64,000 nucleotides of DNA from Sinorhizobium glycinis (GTDB lineage Bacteria > Pseudomonadota > Alphaproteobacteria > Rhizobiales > Rhizobiaceae): positions 1,351,366 to 1,415,365 of the forward strand of contig NZ_LPUX01000053.1 of the NCBI RefSeq assembly GCF_001651865.1. The letters run 5' to 3'. The translations under genes and the position numbers were made by a program. This document shows positions 31,802-40,765 of this stretch, in pieces. Numbering within the stretch: position 1 is the stretch's first letter; every line of letters begins with the position of its first letter. The notes beneath the pieces were generated by a model. That model searched no databases and was not told the origin of the DNA. It saw nothing but the letters and a program-made list of their open reading frames with translations.

Positions 31802-32626
31802 ATGCCAACGCAACACATCTTCTCATCCTCAATGCATCGCCTCGCGCTAGGCGCGGCCGTCGCACTCATGGCACTTGCGCTCGGAGGCTGTGCCGGTCAG
31901 CAGGGCAAGCAGGAGCTGACGACCGGCTCCATCCCGAAGCTGTCAAAACCGGTGCAATCGATGAACGCGACCGAGCTGGCGGCCGCCGCGGAGAATATCG
32001 GCCAGGCCTATGAACGCGATCCCAAGAACCGCGAAGCGGGCTTGAACTACGCCAATCTGCTGCGCATGACCGGCCGCAACGAACAGGCGCTGGCCGTGAT
32101 GCGGCAGGTGGCGATCAATCACCCGGCGGATCGCGAAGTCCTCGGTGCCTACGGCAAGGCCCAGGCCGCGGCCGGCCAGCTCGAACAGGCGCTTCAAACC
32201 ATCGGCCGGGCGCAGACGCCGGACCGTCCCGACTGGAAGCTGAAATCGGCGGAAGGCGCCGTCCTCGACCAGCTCGGCCGCTCGTCCGAAGCGCGCCTTA
32301 AATATCGCGAGGCTCTGGACCTTCAGCCGAACGAGCCCACCATCCTGTCCAACCTGGGAATGTCCTATCTCCTGACCAAGGATCTGAAGACCGCCGAGAC
32401 GTATCTGAAATCGGCGGCGAGCCAGCCGGGCGCCGACAGCAGTGTCCGGCAGAACCTCGCCCTTGCCGTCGGGCTGCAGGGCCGCTTCCAGGAGGCCGAA
32501 ACAATCGCCCGGCAGGAGCTGACCCCCGAGCAGGCGGAAGCGAACGTCGCCTATCTGCGCTCGATGCTGTCGCAGAAGGGCGCCTGGACGGAGCTCGCCA
32601 AGGCGGATGACGGGAATACTGACTAG
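31802..32626 (+). CDS. tadD: TadD-like TPR lipoprotein of the Tad pilus
   Basis: A 274-residue protein with a lipobox (LALGGCAG, Cys about residue 31) after a hydrophobic segment, then five or so tetratricopeptide repeats (NYANLLRMTGRNEQALAVMR, EVLGAYGKAQAAAGQLEQAL, PTILSNLGMSYLLTKDLKTA). This is the plan of TadD, the outer-membrane pilotin-like TPR protein needed for Tad pilus assembly. It is at the far end of the cpa/tad cluster, on the opposite strand from tadBC, separated from them by vapBC. Starts at 31802 or 31832 are both usable; the shorter one gives a more typical signal. Confidence 0.85.
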   Translation: MPTQHIFSSSMHRLALGAAVALMALALGGCAGQQGKQELTTGSIPKLSKPVQSMNATELAAAAENIGQAYERDPKNREAGLNYANLLRMTGRNEQALAVMRQVAINHPADREVLGAYGKAQAAAGQLEQALQTIGRAQTPDRPDWKLKSAEGAVLDQLGRSSEARLKYREALDLQPNEPTILSNLGMSYLLTKDLKTAETYLKSAASQPGADSSVRQNLALAVGLQGRFQEAETIARQELTPEQAEANVAYLRSMLSQKGAWTELAKADDGNTD

Positions 32627-32683
32627 CGGGGTCTCATTTCACCCGGATCCGGTGGCGATTTTCTGATCGTCGCGGCATCATCT

Positions 32684-33112
32684 TCACGCCAAATCGGTTT
32701 GAGCGAAGTCGTCCCCCTTGTAGATGAGCCCCACCCCGGAAATTTTCGCACAGGCATAGGCGAAGCAATCGCCGAAGTTGAGATCGGCCGGATGCCCCAC
32801 GGCTTTGCCGTAGGTCATCGCAGCATCGAGCGCCTTGTCGCCGATCGAGCCGGAAATGCTGATCTCCTTGGCGCCGAGTTCCGCAACCAGGTTGTCGACG
32901 AGCTCACGCGCAATCGCGAAGATTTCGAGCGTCGGCCTAGCGGCCGCGCCGCCCGCCGTGGCGGCCGCCCGAGCCACCGCCAGGGCCGCCTCAAAGCACA
33001 CGAGCGGGGAGATGAAACATGCATTTTGAACGTCCGACAGTCGCTTTGCCAGCTCGTTCCATCCTGGCTCCTGATTGATGACGGCGACGAGCGCCGAGGC
33101 ATCAACGAACAT
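32684..33112 (-). CDS. vapC: VapC-type PIN-domain ribonuclease toxin
   Basis: A 142-residue PIN-domain toxin. The acidic residues expected for the Mg-dependent active site are visible: Asp in FVDASALVAV, Glu in LVCFEAALAVA, Asp in HPADLNFGDCFAYACA (with NFGD as the third/fourth acidic site). VapC toxins cut tRNA or rRNA. The start ATG overlaps the stop of the antitoxin by one base (TGATG). It is slightly longer than usual, with an Ala/Gly-rich insertion near residue 55. It sits between tadC and tadD, interrupting the pilus cluster. Confidence 0.88.
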   Translation of the reverse strand: MFVDASALVAVINQEPGWNELAKRLSDVQNACFISPLVCFEAALAVARAAATAGGAAARPTLEIFAIARELVDNLVAELGAKEISISGSIGDKALDAAMTYGKAVGHPADLNFGDCFAYACAKISGVGLIYKGDDFAQTDLA

Positions 33113-33354
33113 CAGGCGTCGCCCCACATCTCATCGGTATAGGCTTTCATGTCGAAGGCGGGATTGGGAAGGCCGATTTCAGCCGCCCTCTCATGAATCT
33201 TGGCAAGGCGTTCGCGCAGCGGCACACTCGACCGTGTGCGCTCCAACTCGTGGCGAAGCGCCGCCCGAACGGCGTCGGTCTTGCTGACCTTGGTGAGCTT
33301 GGCGAGCTTCTCGGCCATGGCTGTTACATCATCGTCGCGAATGAATAGCGGCAT
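33112..33354 (-). CDS. vapB: VapB-type antitoxin (Rv0623 family)
   Basis: An 80-residue antitoxin: an N-terminal ribbon-helix-helix-like DNA-binding part (PLFIRDDDVTAMAEKLAKLT, KVSKTDAVRAALRHEL) and a charged C-terminal tail ending in YTDEMWGDA that would occupy the VapC active site. This matches the Rv0623-like VapB family. First gene of the vapBC pair, one-base overlap with vapC. The repeats just upstream are likely its operator. Confidence 0.87.
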   Translation of the reverse strand: MPLFIRDDDVTAMAEKLAKLTKVSKTDAVRAALRHELERTRSSVPLRERLAKIHERAAEIGLPNPAFDMKAYTDEMWGDA

Positions 33355-33355
33355 G

Positions 33356-33386
33356 GTGATATCTCCAGTGAGAAATCACGATATCT
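33356..33386. promoter_or_regulatory. Possible VapBC operator
   Basis: GTGAT (33356-33360) and ATCAC (33375-33379) are inverted, and each is joined to a copy of GATATCT (33358-33364 and 33380-33386). The element lies directly before the vapB start. VapB-VapC complexes normally bind such repeats to repress their own operon. No reporter or footprint evidence is available here. Confidence 0.4.
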
Positions 33387-33510
33387 AAAATCAGCAATCA
33401 CAACAAGAGCACGTCACCGGATACGTAGCGCCTTCTCAGAAGCTTCAAGGGGCTCTCTCGGGAGTGTGAAACGAGCGGAGGCGATCGCTGACTCAGGAGT
33501 CGTGGGCGCC

Positions 33511-34494
33511 CTAGAACTTATCCGCCACCTGGATGCCGGCGGGGCCAAGGATCACGGCGACGAGGACCGGCAGGAAGAAGAGGATCATCGGCACCGTCAG
33601 TTTCGGCGGCAGCGCGGCCGCCTTCTTCTCCGCCGCCGTCATGCGCTGGTCGCGGCTCTCCTGCGCCAGGACGCGCAGCGCCTGGGCGATCGGCGTGCCG
33701 TAGCGATCGGCCTGGATCAGTGCCTGCATCACCGCCTTGACCTCCTCGAGGCCGGCGCGCAGGCCGAGATTTTCAAGCGCGATGCGCCGATCGGGCAGAA
33801 AGGAGAGTTCCGCCGTCGTCAGCACCAGTTCCTCCGCCAGCGCCGGCGACTGGGCGGCTATCTCGTCGGCGACACGCCGCATGGCGAGTTCCATCGACAC
33901 GCCCGATTCGACGCAGATCAGCAGGAGGTCCAGAGCGTCCGGCCAGGCACGGCGGATCGAATGCTGGCGCTTCGATATCGCATTGGCGATGAAGATATTC
34001 GGTGCGTAGAAGCCGAGATAGCCGAAGCCGATCGCGAAACATGCCCTCAGCATGAACGGCTTGTCGGCGAAATTGCCCAGCACGAAAATGTAGACGACGG
34101 CAATGGCCAGGAACAGGAACGGCAGGCAGAAGCGGGCGAAGAGGAAGGTGTTCAGCGCATTCTGCGAGCGATAGCCGGCGGTCTTCAGCCGGTTGACTGT
34201 ATTCTCGTCGACCAGCGCCTGCCTCAGATTGAGCCGTTCGACGATCTGGCGAACGGACGTATTGTGCTGCGCCCTGAGACTTGCCTTGCCGGCTGAGGTT
34301 TCGGCGTTCAGCCGGGCCCGCTCGCGGGCGCGGATCTGCTCGCGCTCGGTGGCGACGGACTTCATCCGCTTTGTCAGGTCGCCGCGCTCGAAAAAGGGAA
34401 TGGCGAGCGAGTAAAAGGTCGCAAGAACGGCCATCGAGACGAGGACCGCGACGATGATGTTCGGGTCGGTGAGTGTCTTGATCCAGCCGTCCAT
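33511..34494 (-). CDS. tadC: TadC-like inner-membrane pilus assembly protein
   Basis: A 327-residue type II secretion F-type membrane protein. One N-terminal helix (IIVAVLVSMAVLATFYSLAI), a basic cytoplasmic stretch, then helices near residues 115-165 and at the C terminus (MILFFLPVLVAVILGPAGI). The GspF-like region reads WPDALDLLLICVESGVSMELAMRRVADE. With TadB it forms the inner-membrane platform. The frame is open far upstream of this start, but the sequence there is not TadC-like; the ATG at 34494, 15 bases after tadB, is correct by homology to the family plan. Last gene of the reverse tad operon. Confidence 0.9.
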   Translation of the reverse strand: MDGWIKTLTDPNIIVAVLVSMAVLATFYSLAIPFFERGDLTKRMKSVATEREQIRARERARLNAETSAGKASLRAQHNTSVRQIVERLNLRQALVDENTVNRLKTAGYRSQNALNTFLFARFCLPFLFLAIAVVYIFVLGNFADKPFMLRACFAIGFGYLGFYAPNIFIANAISKRQHSIRRAWPDALDLLLICVESGVSMELAMRRVADEIAAQSPALAEELVLTTAELSFLPDRRIALENLGLRAGLEEVKAVMQALIQADRYGTPIAQALRVLAQESRDQRMTAAEKKAAALPPKLTVPMILFFLPVLVAVILGPAGIQVADKF

Positions 34495-34508
34495 CGTAAG
34501 CGCTCGCC

Positions 34509-35519
34509 TCAGATATCGAAATTGATCATGTTGCGCATCACAAAGATGCCGATGCTCATCCAGACGGCCGAAGCGCCCATGATGATGTGGCCGCGTGCAT
34601 CGGTGAAAAGGATCATCATGTATTCCGGCGATGTGAGATAGACGAGCAGCGAGACGATAAAGGGCAGCGCGCCGATGATGCAGGCCGAGGCCTTGGCCTC
34701 CATCGACAAGGCGCCGACCTTCGCCTTCATCTTCTTGCGCTCGCGCAGCACCTTGGAGAGGTTGCCGAGCGCTTCGGAGAGGTTTCCGCCGGCCTGCGCC
34801 TGGATGGCTATGACGATCGCGAAGAAGTTCACCTCGGGCAGCGGAATGCTCTGGATCATGCGGGCGCAGGCGTCCGGAACGTTCAACCCCACCTGCTGGG
34901 ATTCGACGACGCGGCGGAATTCCGTCTTCACCGGCTCCTGGCCATCGCTGGCAATCAGCCGCAATGCATCGTTGAGCGGCAGACCGGACTTGATCGAGCG
35001 AACCATGACGTCGAGCGCATTCGGAAACTCGTCGAGGAACTTTTTGCAGCGCCGCTTGATCTTCCAGCCGACGACCCAGCGCGGCAGACCTGCCGCGGCG
35101 ATGAGTGCGACACCGCCCGCCACCCACAGACCGGCGCCGGCGATGAGGACGACGATGAAGGCGAACAGGCCGAAAAATGCGCTGAAGAGATAGAACTGCG
35201 TGAGCGAGATCGACACGTTGGCCTGCACCAGCCGCTTCTTCATGGAGGGGGCGGCATTTGCCGACTTTTCCTGCTGCTTCTTTTCGAGCTCCTTCAACGA
35301 ATCCTGCAGGGATTTGCGCCGCTTCGACATTTCGTTGACGCGGTCGCGCGCCGCCTTGATCTTGGCGCGGTCGGTCTCGGCGGCGCTGACCCGGCGCAGG
35401 CGGCCTTCCGCCTTCTTGTCGTTTTCGATCCGGGAATAGAGCACACCGTAGGCGAGCGCCGCCGCGGCAATCGCGACAAGGCCGGCCAGTGCCAGAACGG
35501 TGATGTCTATGCCGAACAT
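34509..35519 (-). CDS. tadB: TadB-like inner-membrane pilus assembly protein
   Basis: A 336-residue GspF-like membrane protein. An N-terminal helix (TVLALAGLVAIAAAALAYGV) is followed by a highly charged coiled-coil-prone stretch (about 45-100), two central helices, the GspF core PNALDVMVRSIKSGLPLNDALRLIAS, and C-terminal helices. It interacts with the CpaF ATPase and TadC. The gap to cpaF is 107 bases, without an obvious terminator. Confidence 0.92.
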   Translation of the reverse strand: MFGIDITVLALAGLVAIAAAALAYGVLYSRIENDKKAEGRLRRVSAAETDRAKIKAARDRVNEMSKRRKSLQDSLKELEKKQQEKSANAAPSMKKRLVQANVSISLTQFYLFSAFFGLFAFIVVLIAGAGLWVAGGVALIAAAGLPRWVVGWKIKRRCKKFLDEFPNALDVMVRSIKSGLPLNDALRLIASDGQEPVKTEFRRVVESQQVGLNVPDACARMIQSIPLPEVNFFAIVIAIQAQAGGNLSEALGNLSKVLRERKKMKAKVGALSMEAKASACIIGALPFIVSLLVYLTSPEYMMILFTDARGHIIMGASAVWMSIGIFVMRNMINFDI

Positions 35520-35626
35520 CGCTTGGTCTGTTCCTTTGCTTCAGCAGCACGCGGGCGGAATGCCGCGGGGTTCTTGTCGGAGCGGGATGCGGGCGGAAAA
35601 CCGCACGCACGTCTCCACATCCCGCT

Positions 35627-37093
35627 CTAGTTCTTTTCCATGGCGTCGAGCGTGGCAGCGAGCCGCTTGTCCTCGTTGAAGTAGCGGGCGCGATCCCAGA
35701 AATGCGGCCGGCCGATGCCGGTCGAAACATGGCGGCCGATGATCCGGCCGTTGGCGTCCTCGCCGTCGATCTCGTAGCGCATCAGGTCCTGGGTGACGAT
35801 CACGTCACCCTCCATGCCGGTCACCTCGGTGACGTGGGTGATGCGGCGCGACCCGTCGCGCAGGCGCGAGGCCTGGATGATCACGTCGACCGAGCCGGCG
35901 ATGATTTCGCGCACGGTCTTGGCCGGCAGCGTGTAGCCGCCCATGGCGATCATCGACTCCATGCGGCTCAGGCACTCGCGCGGCGTGTTGGCGTGGATCG
36001 TGCCCATCGAGCCGTCATGGCCGGTGTTCATCGCCTGAAGCAGGTCGAAGACCTCCGGGCCGCGCACTTCGCCGACGATGATGCGTTCCGGCCGCATGCG
36101 CAGGCAGTTCTTGATCAGGTCGCGCATGGTGATCTGACCCTCGCCCTCGATGTTCGGCGGGCGGGTTTCGAGACGGACCACATGCGGCTGCTGCAGTTGC
36201 AGTTCGGCGGAGTCTTCGCAGGTGATGATCCGTTCGTCGGCGTCGATGTAGCGCGTCAGGCAGTTCAACAGCGTCGTCTTGCCGGAGCCCGTGCCCCCGG
36301 AAATGACGATATTGCAGCGGACGCGGCCGATGATCTGCAGGAGCGTGGCACCGGCGGGGGTGATCGAGCCGAAGCGCACGAGCTGCTCCAGCGTCAGCTT
36401 GTCCTTCTTGAACTTGCGGATCGTCAGCGCCGTTCCATCGATCGCCAGCGGCGGGGCGATGACATTGACGCGCGAGCCGTCGGGCAGACGCGCGTCGCAG
36501 ATCGGGCTCGATTCGTCGACGCGGCGGCCCACCTGGCTGACGATGCGCTGGCAGATCGACAGAAGCTGCGCATTGTCGCGAAAGCGGACGTCCGACTCCT
36601 CGACCTTGCCGCCGACTTCGATGAAGGTCTGGCCGGCACCGTTGACCATGATGTCGGCGATGTCGTCGCGCGCCAAGAGCGGCTCGAGCGGCCCGTAGCC
36701 GAGCACGTCGTTGCAGATGTCGTCGAGCAGTTCCTCCTGCTCGGCGATCGACATCGCGAAGTTCTTGATGGTGATGATGTCGTTGACGATGTCGCGGATT
36801 TCCTCGCGCGCGCTCTCCGTATCGAGCTTGGCGAGCTGCGACAGGTCGATCGTGTCGATCAGCGCGGAAAAGACCTGCGATTTCGTATCGTAGTAGTCCT
36901 CCGCGCGCGGCGCACGGCGGCGCGCCGGAGCGGCGGGCGGTTGCGCACGGGGCGCGGCAGCCGCCGGTTCCGAAAGAATCGGGGCGGCGGGACGCTCCAT
37001 CGCTCCCGACGGCGCGGCCGGCATGGACGGCGGCATCCCGGGTGCTTTTGCGCCGACCTTGCCAAAACCTTCATTTCCGCGTTTGCCAAACAT
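35627..37093 (-). CDS. cpaF: CpaF/TadA-type secretion ATPase of the Tad pilus
   Basis: A 488-residue VirB11/GspE-like hexameric ATPase that powers pilus extension and, in Tad systems, probably retraction. The N-terminal 65 residues are Pro/Ala-rich. Walker A is [16 protein letters not shown] (about 264-279), the Asp box is [13 protein letters not shown], Walker B region is [20 protein letters not shown], and the His box is [12 protein letters not shown]. The ATG at 37093 is preferred to the GTG just before it. It follows cpaE by 74 bases. Confidence 0.95.
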   Translation of the reverse strand: MFGKRGNEGFGKVGAKAPGMPPSMPAAPSGAMERPAAPILSEPAAAAPRAQPPAAPARRRAPRAEDYYDTKSQVFSALIDTIDLSQLAKLDTESAREEIRDIVNDIITIKNFAMSIAEQEELLDDICNDVLGYGPLEPLLARDDIADIMVNGAGQTFIEVGGKVEESDVRFRDNAQLLSICQRIVSQVGRRVDESSPICDARLPDGSRVNVIAPPLAIDGTALTIRKFKKDKLTLEQLVRFGSITPAGATLLQIIGRVRCNIVISGGTGSGKTTLLNCLTRYIDADERIITCEDSAELQLQQPHVVRLETRPPNIEGEGQITMRDLIKNCLRMRPERIIVGEVRGPEVFDLLQAMNTGHDGSMGTIHANTPRECLSRMESMIAMGGYTLPAKTVREIIAGSVDVIIQASRLRDGSRRITHVTEVTGMEGDVIVTQDLMRYEIDGEDANGRIIGRHVSTGIGRPHFWDRARYFNEDKRLAATLDAMEKN

Positions 37094-37167
37094 CACTTCA
37101 TTCCGCTTGCTCTCATCGATCCTTCAGGTTTGAACGGGAGTCGAAAGTGCTCCCGCCCCGCGGGTGC

Positions 37168-38451
37168 CTATCGTCTGCCGAGTTTTGCCAGAACCTTTCC
37201 GAGACCGCCCTTGCGCGCCTTCTTGATCGCCGTGCGCCCGGTCAGGAGATGGGCGAGCTGTGAGAATGTTTCGGCGGCGGGGGATTTCCTGTCGATTTCC
37301 GCGATCATCCGCCCGCTATTGGCGGCGTTTCCGAAGAGCACCGCATCGAAGGGGATGATGGCGGCGGCCTCGGTTTCCAGCGACTCGCAGAACTCGTTGG
37401 GAGCGATTTCCGGCCGCTTCGGCATACCGACCTGGTTAAGGACAAGATGCGGCGGCCTGTCGTTCGGCCGAAGCTTCTTCAGGGCATCGAGAAGGTTCTT
37501 CGTGTTCCTGAGGCTCGCCAGGTCCGGGATCGCGGTGATCACCACCTCGTCGGCCTCCCCGAGGACCGAACGGGTCCAATCCGACCAGCCATGCGGAACA
37601 TCGAGCACCGAGACGGGCGCGCTGCGCTGCAGGATTTCGAGGATCGGCTGGAAGGCGGCCGCCTCGAAGTCATAGGCGCGATCGAGCATCGAGGGTGCGG
37701 CGAGCAGCGACAGGTGCTCGGAACATTTGGTGAGAAGCCGGTCGAGAAAGACCTCGTCCAGCCGGTCCGGCGCGGAGACCGCCTCGGCGATCCCCTGCGG
37801 CGGATCCTGGTCGAAATCGATATTCGCGGTGCCATAGGGCAGATCGAGATCGGCAAGGATCGTTTCCGTCGAGAAGAGGTTGGAAATCCCCCAGGCGCAA
37901 TTATGGGCGATCACCGACGAGCCGCAGCCCCCTTTCGCGCCAATGAAGGCGAGGCTCCGCCCGACCGGCTCGGCCTCCGGATCGACGAAGATCGCCGCGA
38001 CTGCCGCCAGGAGATCCGCCATAGCCACCGGCGCGACCATATATTCGGAGATGCCGTTGCGGATCAGATCGCGATAGAGCGCGATGTCATTGTGGCGGCC
38101 GACGATGACGACCTTGGTGGTCGGGTCGCAGACCGCAGCCAGCGGCGCCAGTTCCGCGAGCAGGGATCGCGGCTCCGTGGCGGTCTCGAGGATGATCAGA
38201 TTGGGCGTCGACACGCTCGCGAACATGTTGGCGGCGGCGGCGATGCTCCCTCCGGTGATGCGAAGGCTCACCTTCGACATGCGACGATCCTGCCCGCATC
38301 GCTCCATGAGGCGCTGCATGGCTTCGCTCTCGCAGAAGGCGTGAATCGAGATGCGCGGCAAGGGCCGGAGCTGGTCGAGGTCACCGGGGCGCGATCCGTC
38401 CGCCGCAAACTCGGCTGCGCCGGTGTCGATGTTGTAGTCAATCGCGCTCAT
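37168..38451 (-). CDS. cpaE: CpaE/TadZ-like pilus localisation ATPase
   Basis: A 427-residue protein with an N-terminal receiver-like domain (about 30-145; the phosphoacceptor pattern is degenerate) and a ParA/MinD-type ATPase domain. The deviant Walker A reads AFIGAKGGCGSSVIAHNCAW and is followed by ETILADLDLPYGTANIDFDQDP. TadZ/CpaE proteins position the pilus apparatus, often at a pole. A GAGGAA ribosome binding site supports the start. Position in the operon cpaD-cpaE-cpaF is standard. Confidence 0.92.
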   Translation of the reverse strand: MSAIDYNIDTGAAEFAADGSRPGDLDQLRPLPRISIHAFCESEAMQRLMERCGQDRRMSKVSLRITGGSIAAAANMFASVSTPNLIILETATEPRSLLAELAPLAAVCDPTTKVVIVGRHNDIALYRDLIRNGISEYMVAPVAMADLLAAVAAIFVDPEAEPVGRSLAFIGAKGGCGSSVIAHNCAWGISNLFSTETILADLDLPYGTANIDFDQDPPQGIAEAVSAPDRLDEVFLDRLLTKCSEHLSLLAAPSMLDRAYDFEAAAFQPILEILQRSAPVSVLDVPHGWSDWTRSVLGEADEVVITAIPDLASLRNTKNLLDALKKLRPNDRPPHLVLNQVGMPKRPEIAPNEFCESLETEAAAIIPFDAVLFGNAANSGRMIAEIDRKSPAAETFSQLAHLLTGRTAIKKARKGGLGKVLAKLGRR

Positions 38452-38488
38452 CTTGGGTTCCTCAAATCCGGCATCATTCCACCGTCGC

Positions 38489-39142
38489 TCAGTCGGACGC
38501 CGCGTCGCGCCAGGCTTCAATCACTTCGCCGCGCTGGGCGGCGTCGACCGGCGACATCTGGCGTGGGCCGATCAGGTCGGTCGGATTGGCGATCTGGGCG
38601 GCGAGATTGGACTGCGAAGCGCAGCCGAAATTGTAGTAATTGCGGTTCTCCAGCGTGTTCAGCGTAAGGTCCTCCGGCCACTCGCCGCAGGGCGCGGTCT
38701 GCGCGGTGATCGCGACATAGCTCAGGCGGATGGGTGCGGCGTCTCCCGGCGCAACCGCTTCGTAGCTGGTCTCGATCATTCTCTTCGGCGGCACGCCGCT
38801 TGCCGCCAGCAGGCGACGGATTTCCTTGCGGACGATTTGCGCGGCATGGCCATTGGCGGAGCCGCGCGGCAGCATGATCTGGATCACGCCGTTCGACGCA
38901 TTGCGGTACTCGGCGGCAAAGCCGCGGATGACGTCGCGCGTGCCCGCGGTCAGCCGCGTGTCACCCGAGGCGACGGGAATGTCGATCACCCGCTCGCCTT
39001 CGGCAATGACGATCGGATGGCGGGTGCGGTAGTCGTCCGGGATCGAGCCGGTCGACAGATTGTCCTTGCTGCCGCAGCCTGCAACGAGGCCGGCAATGAT
39101 CGCCAATGCGGCCATGCGGGCGGAGGTGCGGATCAGCGACAT
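38489..39142 (-). CDS. cpaD: CpaD pilus assembly lipoprotein
   Basis: A 217-residue lipoprotein with signal sequence and lipobox (IIAGLVAGCGS, Cys about residue 23) and the CpaD-type core YRTRHPIVIAEGERVIDIPV...LPRGSANGHAAQIVRKEIRRLL and CGEWPEDLTLNTLENRNYYNFGC. CpaD is an outer-membrane component that helps the secretin. The start at 39142 gives a normal signal peptide; ATG 39190 would add 16 residues. Confidence 0.92.
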   Translation of the reverse strand: MSLIRTSARMAALAIIAGLVAGCGSKDNLSTGSIPDDYRTRHPIVIAEGERVIDIPVASGDTRLTAGTRDVIRGFAAEYRNASNGVIQIMLPRGSANGHAAQIVRKEIRRLLAASGVPPKRMIETSYEAVAPGDAAPIRLSYVAITAQTAPCGEWPEDLTLNTLENRNYYNFGCASQSNLAAQIANPTDLIGPRQMSPVDAAQRGEVIEAWRDAASD

Positions 39143-39198
39143 CGGGGTCGGCCTTTCAAGTGTTCTGGGAACTGCGTTTCGGTTGTGCATGACCCGGC

Positions 39199-40746
39199 CT
39201 ATTTGTAGATGAAACCGACATTGCCGTGATAGCGACCGACGGGCGGTGCCGCCTCCGGACGTCCGTAGATCCGGTTGACGCGGCCCACAAAGAAGCTCTC
39301 CAGATCGTTGGCCGGATTGAAATTGTCATCGGGCCGCGACAGCGCGCTGCGGGCGACCGGCCGCACGAGATAGGGCGTCGCGATGATCACCAGTTCGGTC
39401 TCATTGCGCTGGAAGTCCTTGCTGCGGAACAGCGTGCCGAGGATCGGGATCTTCGAGGCGCCGGGCAGGCCGGACATCGCCTGGCGGATATTGTCCTGCA
39501 CCAGACCGGCAATGACGATCGAGCCGCCGGAGGGGAGTTCGACGCTGGTCGAGGCTTCGCGCCGACGGATGCCGAGAAATGTACTGCCGGGGATATTGGT
39601 AAAGCTATTACCCGTTGCGACCGAGCCCTCATAGGTCGGTTCGGAGACTTCCGTCTCGATTGCCAGACTGATGCGGCCGGCACCAAGGACGACAGGCTTG
39701 AAATTCAGGCGAATGCCATATTCGGCATCCTCGACGTCCCGCTCGACTACCGGGACGGACTCTCCGGTAGCCTCATCCTCTTCCGTTGTGATCTCCTGCA
39801 CGCCGGCGAGGCGGAATTCGCCGCCGACGTAGAATTTGGCCTCTTGGCCGGAAATCGCAGTCAGGCTCGGCTCCGCCAGCGTGCGCATGACGCCCGCCTG
39901 CTCCATGGCATTGACATAGCTCTCAATGAGGGTGCCACCCACCGTTCCCTTTATGAGGGAGTTCGCGGCGACCCCGATCGCGTTGCCCAGATTGGCAGGA
40001 TTGCGGAAGCTCAGTCCACTTTCGCCATCGGTCACGCGGCCGTTAAAGCCGAGCTGCTTAAGCACCTGCCGGCTGACCTCGGCCACCGTGACCTTCAATG
40101 TTACCTGATCCTCGCCCTCCACCGTCAGAAGATTGACGATCTGGGAGGTCTGACGCTCTTCGGCAAATATGTCTGCATCGCCATTGGTACCCTGGGCGGT
40201 GATGTTGCGAGTCGTCGCCTCGCCGCCCTGCAGGAAGGCCCGGGCAAGATCGACGGCTTTTGTCGAGTCGAGCGGCGTGCGGACGCTGCCGGTCAGGACC
40301 ACGTTGTCGGAGACGATTTCGACATGGATATCCGCATCGGGAATGAAGCGGCGCAGATTGGCTTCGAGGCCGGCGACATCACGCTCGACGGCAACGTCAA
40401 GGCTGACGATCTCCTCTCCATTCGGTCCGAAAACGAAGATGTTCGTCTGACCGACGGTCTTGCCGAACAGGTACATGCGGCGCGACGTGCGCGTGACGGC
40501 ATCGGCGAGCGCCGGATCGGCAACGAGAATATCATGGGCGTCGGTCGGGAGATCGACGACCACGGCCTTGTTGAGACCGAGATTGACCTTCTTCTTGACG
40601 CCCGGGCCGCTCTCGAGGATCCGGACCACCGACGAGGCAGCCGCTTCCGCGGTCGGCCCTGCCGGCAGCATCACGCCGGAAAATGCCAGTGAGAAGGAAA
40701 GACCGGCTGCGAGACAGGTCCGAAATGTGTTTCCGCTCCGCTTCAC
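39199..40746 (-). CDS. cpaC: CpaC/RcpA outer-membrane secretin of the Tad pilus
   Basis: A 515-residue secretin. Signal peptide ends near TAEAAASS (about residue 37). The N-terminal pilus-formation domain (about 38-115; VDLPTDAHDILVADPALADAV...LFGKTVGQTNIFVFGPNGEE) is followed by a BON-like segment and the secretin core with VPVVERDVEDAEYGIRLNFKP and SVELPSGGSIVIAGLVQDN...IPILGTLFRSKDFQRNETELVIIATPYLV. It forms the gated channel for the pilus. A separate small protein at 43205 repeats only the N-terminal domain. Confidence 0.95.
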   Translation of the reverse strand: MKRSGNTFRTCLAAGLSFSLAFSGVMLPAGPTAEAAASSVVRILESGPGVKKKVNLGLNKAVVVDLPTDAHDILVADPALADAVTRTSRRMYLFGKTVGQTNIFVFGPNGEEIVSLDVAVERDVAGLEANLRRFIPDADIHVEIVSDNVVLTGSVRTPLDSTKAVDLARAFLQGGEATTRNITAQGTNGDADIFAEERQTSQIVNLLTVEGEDQVTLKVTVAEVSRQVLKQLGFNGRVTDGESGLSFRNPANLGNAIGVAANSLIKGTVGGTLIESYVNAMEQAGVMRTLAEPSLTAISGQEAKFYVGGEFRLAGVQEITTEEDEATGESVPVVERDVEDAEYGIRLNFKPVVLGAGRISLAIETEVSEPTYEGSVATGNSFTNIPGSTFLGIRRREASTSVELPSGGSIVIAGLVQDNIRQAMSGLPGASKIPILGTLFRSKDFQRNETELVIIATPYLVRPVARSALSRPDDNFNPANDLESFFVGRVNRIYGRPEAAPPVGRYHGNVGFIYK

Positions 40747-40765
40747 GTTCTCGCCCCGTCCGATC

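Noticed and set aside
34495..35730. Upstream extension of the tadC frame through tadB
   Set aside because: The extra 400 residues are antisense-free but out of frame with tadB, Arg-rich and unlike TadC; tadB is clearly real in the other frame.
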